Shown: in pieces, positions 57,945-64,000 of the stretch | How positions within the stretch are numbered: the stretch's first letter is position 1 | How the letters are laid out: each line of letters opens with the position of its first letter | Assembly: GCA_035578175.1 (NCBI GenBank) | Contig: JAQMRL010000006.1 | Span: 61,916,501-61,980,500, forward strand | Origin: Catonia carolina | Lineage: Eukaryota > Arthropoda > Insecta > Hemiptera > Achilidae | Direction of reading: 5' to 3' | Length of the DNA: 64,000 nucleotides | Position numbers and translations under genes: made by a program | The notes under the pieces: model-generated | What the model was told of the DNA's origin: nothing | Database searches by the model: none | Seen by the model: only the letters and a program-made list of their open reading frames with translations

Positions 57945-57958
57945 AGAAAACGCTAATC

Positions 57959-58496
57959 GTGGATCCCAGAGAGAATAGGGGCAGCGATGCTGCGGGATGA
58001 GGAGAACTAGAAGTTGGTCGCTCAGTTTGCGTAGGGGTGGTCGGGAGACTGCGAGGGAGGAGACATCTGGAGATCAGCAGGATCAGCAGGGGCCCTCTCC
58101 TACAGTAAATCAATCCTGTCTCGATCTCAGAAGGTAGGCACACTAATTTCCTGAGCTGGTGATGAAAGAGATGAATGGAAGTGAGAGAGTGAGTGTTGGT
58201 CAGTGACAGCAAGAAGGGAATTATGCTACGGTTTCCTTCCAAGCCCGGCTGACAGTATGTAAATTTTTTAACCCGACATTTCACTTGTAGTATTATATAA
58301 ACAGTTCCGAGGGAGGTGGAGGGTTGTTTGCTGATGTCGGATCAAGTGGCCAGGCGGCGGGGTTTTGGTTGGTAGGCGGTTGCGGCCTCCTTGGGGCTGA
58401 ACGAGGACGCCTCAATTAAGTCTAACACTATTTCCCCCATCGTGAGGGAGTGAACATGAGTTTTTCTCGCCACCTCGGATAAAAAGAAAAGAAAAA
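57959..58496 (+). mobile_element. Retroposed segment with 14-bp target duplication
   Basis: 'agaaaacgctaatc' occurs at 57945-57958 and 58497-58510. Between them lies a 538-bp GC-rich segment ending in an A-rich tail 'ataaaaagaaaagaaaaaa'. Target duplication plus 3' A-tail means LINE-driven retroposition. The 3' part ('gccaggcggcggggttttgg', 'cgccacctcggat') looks like a LINE 3' end but contains no RT remnant. A 5'-truncated LINE or processed transcript are both possible. Confidence 0.85.
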
Positions 58497-58510
58497 AGAA
58501 AACGCTAATC

Positions 58511-59089
58511 AGTCAGCAGCTTCCAATAATTTCTGTTTCCTTCAATATGAAAGAGCTAACGTTATGCTTAGTTACAAAACAGTCGTTACAGCCATTACGT
58601 ATAATATAATACTATCAAAGTATGTTTATGAGCGGATTCTCTAAAAGCGATGTATTTTTTTTTGTCAACATCAAGCTCTTTGTCCAAAAAATTTGGCAGC
58701 CCAAGTAATTTAATGTTTCGACCCACTCAATAACATAGTACGAGTACATTACAACCTTGGATTTTCATACAAAACCATCTCCATAATTTCCAACTTCTGA
58801 TTCCTTCTCAATGTAAACGCCCGAGTTTCTTTTAAAAGATTTAGAAATTCCTTTACATCACAAAACCTTATTGAAAATATGTTTGTGAGTTTCTTTCGTA
58901 AGTGAAGTTGCAATCGTTCTGCATATTTTCCTAAAACGATGTATTTTTTAACACCAACCTACTAAGAGTTACAGCGAGAAGTAGTGTTGGTGGAACTTGA
59001 AAACAGACCCGTTTATAATTCTCGATCGCTCATTTGGAAACAAGATGGGGTACACCCTACTTTAGAACAGAAGTTTATTTTTATTTCTA
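58511..59089. other. No supported gene
   Basis: AT-rich spacer with no recognisable frame or repeat. Confidence 0.5.
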
Positions 59090-59350
59090 ATGTGTATACT
59101 TTGCAATCTGTTCAATTCAGAACACTAAGCAACACCATGACCCAATGATATGAGGATGATGTGTAAGACGTGTAAATTAGATATAGTCTTGTACAGACCC
59201 AGCCTGACTATTGGCTATAATTCAAATCCGTATAAAAGTAACTACCTTAATTAGGATTTGAACCAGGAACCTTCGTCTCCGAAAATCAGCTATTAAACAG
59301 CTGACTCGCGTCGAAGACTTTACGTCTAGACCAACTCGGTGGGTAGAATA
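59090..59350 (-). mobile_element. tRNA-derived SINE (D family), internally shortened
   Basis: The minus-strand head 'accgagttggtctagacg' with box B 'ggttcaaatcc' is followed by a shortened body that lacks the 'accggtgtactttgatgg' block, then the 'gtcttgtac'/'attgggtcat' blocks and end near 59090. It has the clearest D-family head in the window. Confidence 0.82.
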
Positions 59351-59386
59351 GAAGTTACAAATTATTTTAAATTTTTATTTTCTTAA

Positions 59387-60054
59387 CCTTTTGAATGCCA
59401 GGGATGAATTTGATTTTTTCGGATGTGAGGGTCTTCTGAAAAGTGCCAGACCCTGTTACATCGGATTTCAGTAAACTGTTGCGTAAATGGCTATAACTTC
59501 CGTATACACCGGTAGATTATGTTGAATTTTGGCTTTATTATTAATGTAAATATGAACTTTCATCTTATCTCAATAGATTTTGCTATCATTTAGTTACATC
59601 TGTTTTTCGAAGAGTTTATAGTTTGTGTACGTTTTTGTAAACACACGCGTCAAAAGGCGACTTCTTCGTTTTTATGTATAATATTATAGTATTTTAAATA
59701 ATGTCGTGGTTTACATCAATCTAATCAGAACAAAATTGTCTATAAAATAAAATGACTCGCGATGGTAAAAATATTTTAATTTAAAACCTACTGGAGGAAG
59801 AAATTTACATAAACATCAAATTCGGCCAATTTAATAAAGATATTTTAGTAAATAAAAATAAATTATCAATAAATACTTTTTAAACTGTGGTATTTATAGA
59901 GTAAGGTTTTCTGCTAATTTCGGTAAAAGAATTTAAAGCTAATATCCGTATTAGTTTTGATGAAATTAATTTTTTAAGGGAACAGTGTTATTAGCTTGCT
60001 TTTGACCTAGCATTTTTCACCAGTTCTCCACTACAAGGAGTGTCACTCAAAGGG
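59387..60054. mobile_element. piggyBac-like MITE, TTAA-flanked
   Basis: The left end 'ccttttgaatgcc' and the complement of the right end 'ccctttgagtgac' lie inside TTAA (59383-59386 and 60055-60058). A CCYTTTG start with TTAA targets is typical of piggyBac-type non-autonomous elements. The length is 668 bp, and no coding sense is visible. Confidence 0.78.
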
Positions 60055-60057
60055 TTA

Positions 60058-60444
60058 AGGCCTATTCCGACGCTAGTTCACTAGCTGGTAGTAGATTATC
60101 AGCTGGTACTAGTGTCGTGGGAACGAACAACTAGCAGCTAGTTCAGTTAAAGCGCTTGCACTCTCTGGCACGCTAGTGACTTTGAACATGTTTGATTTTA
60201 CCAGCACTAGTACAGGAGAAATGGCGATTGACTAGCGCTAGTAAATTAGCTTGGTGTGAACAGTTGGAAACGTTGCTAGTTGCTAGTAAGCTGTACTTTG
60301 TTCACCAATACACAACGCAACTCACATATGGGGTTTTTAGAACACTGCAAATAATTAACGAGCTCCGTGAAAACCGTCACCTACACGTTAGTAGGTTCAT
60401 GCTAGTACTAGCAGCAAGTAAACTAGCGTCATGGGAATAGGCTT
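60058..60444. mobile_element. PIF/Harbinger-like MITE abutting the previous element
   Basis: Imperfect inverted ends 'aggcctattccgacgctag' (left) and complement 'aagcctattcccatgacgc' (right) are flanked by TTA (60055-60057 and 60445-60447). The length is 387 bp. The interior is full of CTAG-containing inverted motifs ('actagctg', 'gctagtactagc'). The 82-codon frame 60192-60440 is not a gene. Confidence 0.75.
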
Positions 60445-60447
60445 TTA

Positions 60448-61614
60448 GGTGAGGTGACATAGGCAGCACCTTATAATGATATATGTTTCGATTATTGTAG
60501 TATTTGGACAGAAGATAATACTAGATTGTTTAACGGTTATTTGGATAGAAGGTGGAACGCTGAGTCAGTATCTGGTATTGCATTAACAGTATAGGTTGAA
60601 ATAGAATAGGTAGATGTCCATAAATCAATGGTAAAGACATGGTATAGTAGAATGAGGTAAGCTGAGAAAGGTAAGGTAGATTGGAGGACGTAGAAGAGAA
60701 GGAAAGCTTGGAGAACTGAGCCAGTTAAAGCCTCTAGAGACTACTATGCGGTGCAATTTAAATGGCTTCAAGTAACACATAGATGTAGGTATCCTTTGTC
60801 TTGTACCAAATAGCCTGAGTACCATACTCTCTGCTTGCATTCTCTCTCTAAAACCATTGATCCGATTCTACGTCACACCGGACATCACAAATACAACCCC
60901 ATTCACATCCATCTGTCTCTTACTACTACGTTAAGCAAAGATTACTGAAGTCAAGCTTAATATTATTATATTACTACATAATAATCATCAAACGGTAATC
61001 TTAATAGAGATTCAAATTTTAACGATACAAAGCAATGCAACACTACATCAAGTAATTGAAATTTGCAATTTTGTTTGTGCACACTACATAAGTAATTAAC
61101 CGCACGGCTTATACAAAGAGCTTAATACTACATAACATTTTAAAAGAAACCTTATGTCTATCATTTATGTAATTGTTACATTAATTAAATTTATCTGATT
61201 TCCATTTACTAAATTTATCCTGTTGACCAATCATTTCAATTAATTATAAGCAACGTTTACTCAATGTCTAACAGACCTCAGAATTTGACTATTAAATTAG
61301 GGGAAATTGATTAATTAATTAATTAATAATGTAATATTACTTTAGAAACTAAAGATAGTATAGGTTATTTATTGTAAGAATTATGTATTGTGTAGGGTGG
61401 AGTGTGTTGAACAAGGATAGTGTATTGCGATAAATGAATGGTTTGAAAAGGGATTCTAGGAAATTAAAAGTAGTAGAATGTTTATTTTTGTTTTAATTCT
61501 TTCTACGGTATTCAAGAGTAACAGTGATTTTATTAAAAAGATCTCGTAATTGTTCGATGTATCTAACTAACAGACCGATGGTATAAAAATAGTTAGCGCC
61601 TTTGTAGTGGTCCA
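60448..61614. other. No supported gene
   Basis: Mixed-composition to AT-rich sequence. The minus-strand frame 60625-60840 has no recognised domain. Confidence 0.5.
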
Positions 61615-61788
61615 GTCACCTGTGTGTACGTAGTAATGTGTTTATTTTAATAACAAGCAACCCCATGACCCAATAAATTGATAATGACTTGAAAATAAGG
61701 TGTAGTCTTGTACAAACTCAAGCCGATCATTCTTGAGAAAGTGCGGTTAATTGAACACAAAGTACACCGGTAACCACTGTCTAGTAGT
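61615..61788 (-). mobile_element. SINE body (D family), partial
   Basis: It matches the D-family body: complements of 'caccggtaaccactgtctag', 'aagccgatcattcttgagaa' and 'gaccca' blocks. No head is present. Confidence 0.7.
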
Positions 61789-62363
61789 GAAGGAGAACGA
61801 ATATTTTTCACAATTTTATACTGCTCTTTTTAGTTCAAAGAGAATTTTAGTTTTTAAATTATCTGCATCACTGTTTTTTGTATTCTCAGCTGTTGGTTCA
61901 GCTTGCTATACAACTTTTGATGGGAAATTTACTTATTTGTGTGTATTTTGTTTTTGACTTGTGCCTTCTTGTTTCTTGTTTTACCCGTAATATTAAATTT
62001 TTAACACTAGGTTCATTTTTCTCAGAAACCAATAAACCTACCAGACTGAAATTTTAACCAGTTAATTAATTATCTTATATATCTACATATACCGACATTT
62101 TTATGACTTTCTCAGGTGCTCCAAAAATTAGTAATATGCAAAAAACGTAGAAAACAATTTGTAAAAATGTTATGTTATTCGTAGTTTTTTTAAAAAAAGG
62201 TATGGTTCAAAGATTAAATTAAAAAAAATGTCAGTAGCTCGAGAAGAAACCCGACACCTATGGTGTGTAAAGTTTAATTTCCCTACCTTTTACCAATCCT
62301 ATGAAAAATGTACCTAAAATAGCAAATTTAACTTTGGCGGAATACAATGTACAGTCTCCCCTT
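61789..62363. mobile_element. Possible eroded TTAA-type element
   Basis: The right end ('tttggcggaatacaatgt', 'acagtctcccc') closely resembles the right part of the element at 38776 ('attggcgggatacgcggt', 'atgaactcccc'). The left end is only loosely matched ('aaggagaacg' after 'gtga'). TTAA is not intact on either side. Confidence 0.35.
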
Positions 62364-63107
62364 CAAATACATTATAGCTTTTAGAAACGTATTTTAGCTT
62401 TTATAGCTTTTAGAAAGAATTTATTTGGAAATTATTGTTAAAAAATTTGTTAGTAGAGTTTTATTATCATTATTATTCATAAATTTCGGTAGGCGTCCGG
62501 CAATACAAGTGGATTTCAAAAAGTTTTTATTATTTGAATGAACCAACATGAAATTTGTAAAAAATTAGAAACAAATTTTTAGTGATTAAAAAATAGAAGA
62601 AAGTAAAGTAAAAAATAAAACGGAATTCTAATTTGTTTTGTACCTTTTAATCTAACTTTTTCTTTTAAATGTAATGTGTGTAAGTGTGAACATACTCGTG
62701 TTAAAGGCTTCACACGTGCGTGAATCCAATTCTGTTCTTTACAAAAGAGCTTTCTATCGGTATTTTTTTTACTTTTTTGTATTTTTCTTTTCTACTGAGT
62801 CACATGGATTTCAGTGAAAGAATTGGCACACGCCACATATGTTTTTTATTACTTTCTTCGGGTATTATTTCTTATTGTCGTATACTATAATACTGTATCC
62901 TACTTTTAGAAGGTCCAATTTCAAATTTTTCTCTCTTATTTCTTTGGATTTCTATACTTTTCGTAATAATTATTATTGATAAGATATAAATAAATAAAAA
63001 GCATCCCAATTCTAGCACGATAAAGAAATTTATTTCTTCAGAAGTAAAAATATTAAGAATTTATTTAATTATTATTATTGTTATCAAATTATGATAATAC
63101 ACAGAAG
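62364..63107. other. No supported gene
   Basis: AT-rich spacer before the LINE 5' end; chance frames only. Confidence 0.5.
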
Positions 63108-64000
63108 TGTATTATCCTTGGCCTTGGAGGCTGGAATCAAACAGCTCCTTAACCCGGTCCATGAGTTAGTGAGTACCTAACTACATGGATAAATCTCACC
63201 AGGCGCGTCCACGTCACGGGGGTGGGCAACGGTACTATATATACTATAGTAGCGGCTAAGTTCTGGTGGGGACCCAGTCCTATGGGGTATAACATAGGCC
63301 CCGTGCACAGGGATACGTGTGAAGACCTCAACGGCAGTAAAGGCGGAGAAATTTGATTTCGGTACGGCGGAGCTGGCGGAAGGGGCAACCCTAAACCCTC
63401 TGGGGGTAATACAGAGGGAACCCACTGCCTCGTGGGAAGTGGAGGGATCCATAAAGGCTAAGGGAGTAAACCCCGAAAGGAAATCCTTCTTAACGTTAGG
63501 CTTAGCAAGCCAGTAGAGAAGAAACTTTTATTTTGCTTTCAATGAAAAGACGAGCCTCGGATCGAATATACCAAAAAATGACAATACTTTTTGCGTCCCA
63601 GGAATTAATGATGACCCTTCGGGGGCTGAAGCTTGTCCTGGAAACGTGAGAAGAAATTACCAGAAGACTCAACTGAGGGTAGGAACCTTAAATATAATCA
63701 TACTAACGGGAAAGTGTGAAGAGATCGTTGATATGATGGAAAAGAGGAGGGTACACATATTAGGACTAAGTGAGACAAAATGGAAGGGAATGAACTCAAA
63801 GACTCTGAGAAGAGGATATAAATTATACTGGCACGGAAACAACAAAGAAGCCAGAAATGGAGTTGGTTTTATATTACATAAAGATCTTGATGCTATAACA
63901 GATGTCTCCTATATTAATGAAAGAATGATCAAAGCACGAATAAATCAGGGTAACAAAAGTTTTTCAATAATTCAGACGTATGCCCCACAGCAAGGGTGTG
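63108..64000 (+). mobile_element. 5' end of a second LINE (cut by window edge)
   Basis: A GC-richer block starts near 'ccttggaggctggaatcaaa' and leads through a leader into an endonuclease frame. The coding part and wording of motifs match the craniofacial-development-protein-2-like class of non-LTR elements, the same class as the tails at 29085 and 30885. The exact 5' boundary is estimated from the change in base composition. Confidence 0.75.
63319..64000 (+). pseudogene. LINE ORF with N-terminal leader and endonuclease, one in-frame TAG
   Basis: From Met 63319 the frame encodes a 65-residue leader ('MKTSTAVKAEKFDFGTAE' to 'RKSFLTLGLASQ') up to TAG at 63514-63516. The same frame then continues without another stop to the window edge. 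After the stop come 'CPGNVRRNYQ', 'LRVGTLNIIIL', 'HILGLSETKWKG' (catalytic Glu), 'RNGVGFILH' and 'IIQTYAPQQG', the order of an APE-type LINE endonuclease. No ATG lies close after the TAG. The TAG is either a nonsense mutation or a read-through site; mutation is the simpler reading. Confidence 0.78.

Noticed and set aside
1..64000. CRISPR array, operons or bacterial defence systems
   Set aside because: No regularly spaced palindromic repeats with unique spacers, no bacterial gene density, and clear eukaryotic retroelements throughout.

Overview
The window looks like AT-rich, transposon-dense intergenic or intronic DNA from an animal nuclear genome, most probably an insect. The evidence is spliced exon candidates with GT/AG borders, tRNA-derived SINEs, Jockey-type and other LINEs, Ty3-type, hAT, mariner, piggyBac-like and PIF/Harbinger-like elements, and many microsatellites. 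There are no bacterial features. A hemipteran is my best guess for the host, held loosely. Nearly all long open frames belong to mobile elements or are chance frames.

Host gene evidence is thin. Two candidate exons at 10180-10280 and 11249-11461 (+) join in phase and encode a lysine-rich, probably coiled-coil segment of an unrecognised protein. A weaker third exon at 11525-11605 would end it inside the edge of an eight-unit, 120-bp minisatellite (11571-12530). A separate candidate last exon with stop codon and AATAAA lies at 55469-55550. No functional tRNA, rRNA, CRISPR or bacterial-type system was seen.

Layout: 1-10000 holds three copies and one rearranged copy of a ~1-kb repeat (here called the H family), SINEs, and a decayed Ty3-type retrotransposon on the minus strand. 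10180-12530 holds the exon candidates and the minisatellite. 12840-13423 is a TA-flanked MITE. 16098-19846 is a hAT (ZMYM1-like) element carrying two H-family insertions, one of which carries a 1011-bp foldback MITE. 21440-22560 is a decayed DUF7869-like gene. 23379-24784 holds a dimeric tandem repeat and a long palindrome. 27158-27713 is a Harbinger-like MITE. 29085-32925 holds LINE tails. 33440-37160 holds SINE-like copies, a TTAA-flanked element and a mariner-like transposase relic. 37516-40496 holds two H copies, one inside a TTAA-flanked element. 41789-42709 is a defective mariner. 44366-49199 is a nearly full-length Jockey-type LINE with one frameshift. 53646-54875 is a GC-rich probable solo LTR with a histone-like 3' stem-loop. 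57959-58496 is a retroposed segment with a 14-bp target duplication. 59387-60444 holds two abutting MITEs. 63108-64000 is the 5' end of another LINE cut off by the window.

The elements do not form a pathway. What they record is insertion history: SINE into transposase, H repeat into hAT and into a TTAA element, MITE into H repeat, LTR into SINE tail. Several insertions can be dated relative to each other because the empty site is visible in the interrupted sequence or in a paralogous copy. The H family (subterminal inverted repeats, internal GT microsatellite, 3' hairpin) is the most characteristic structure and resembles Helentron-associated elements (HINE/DINE-1). No clearly new functional system is demonstrated.
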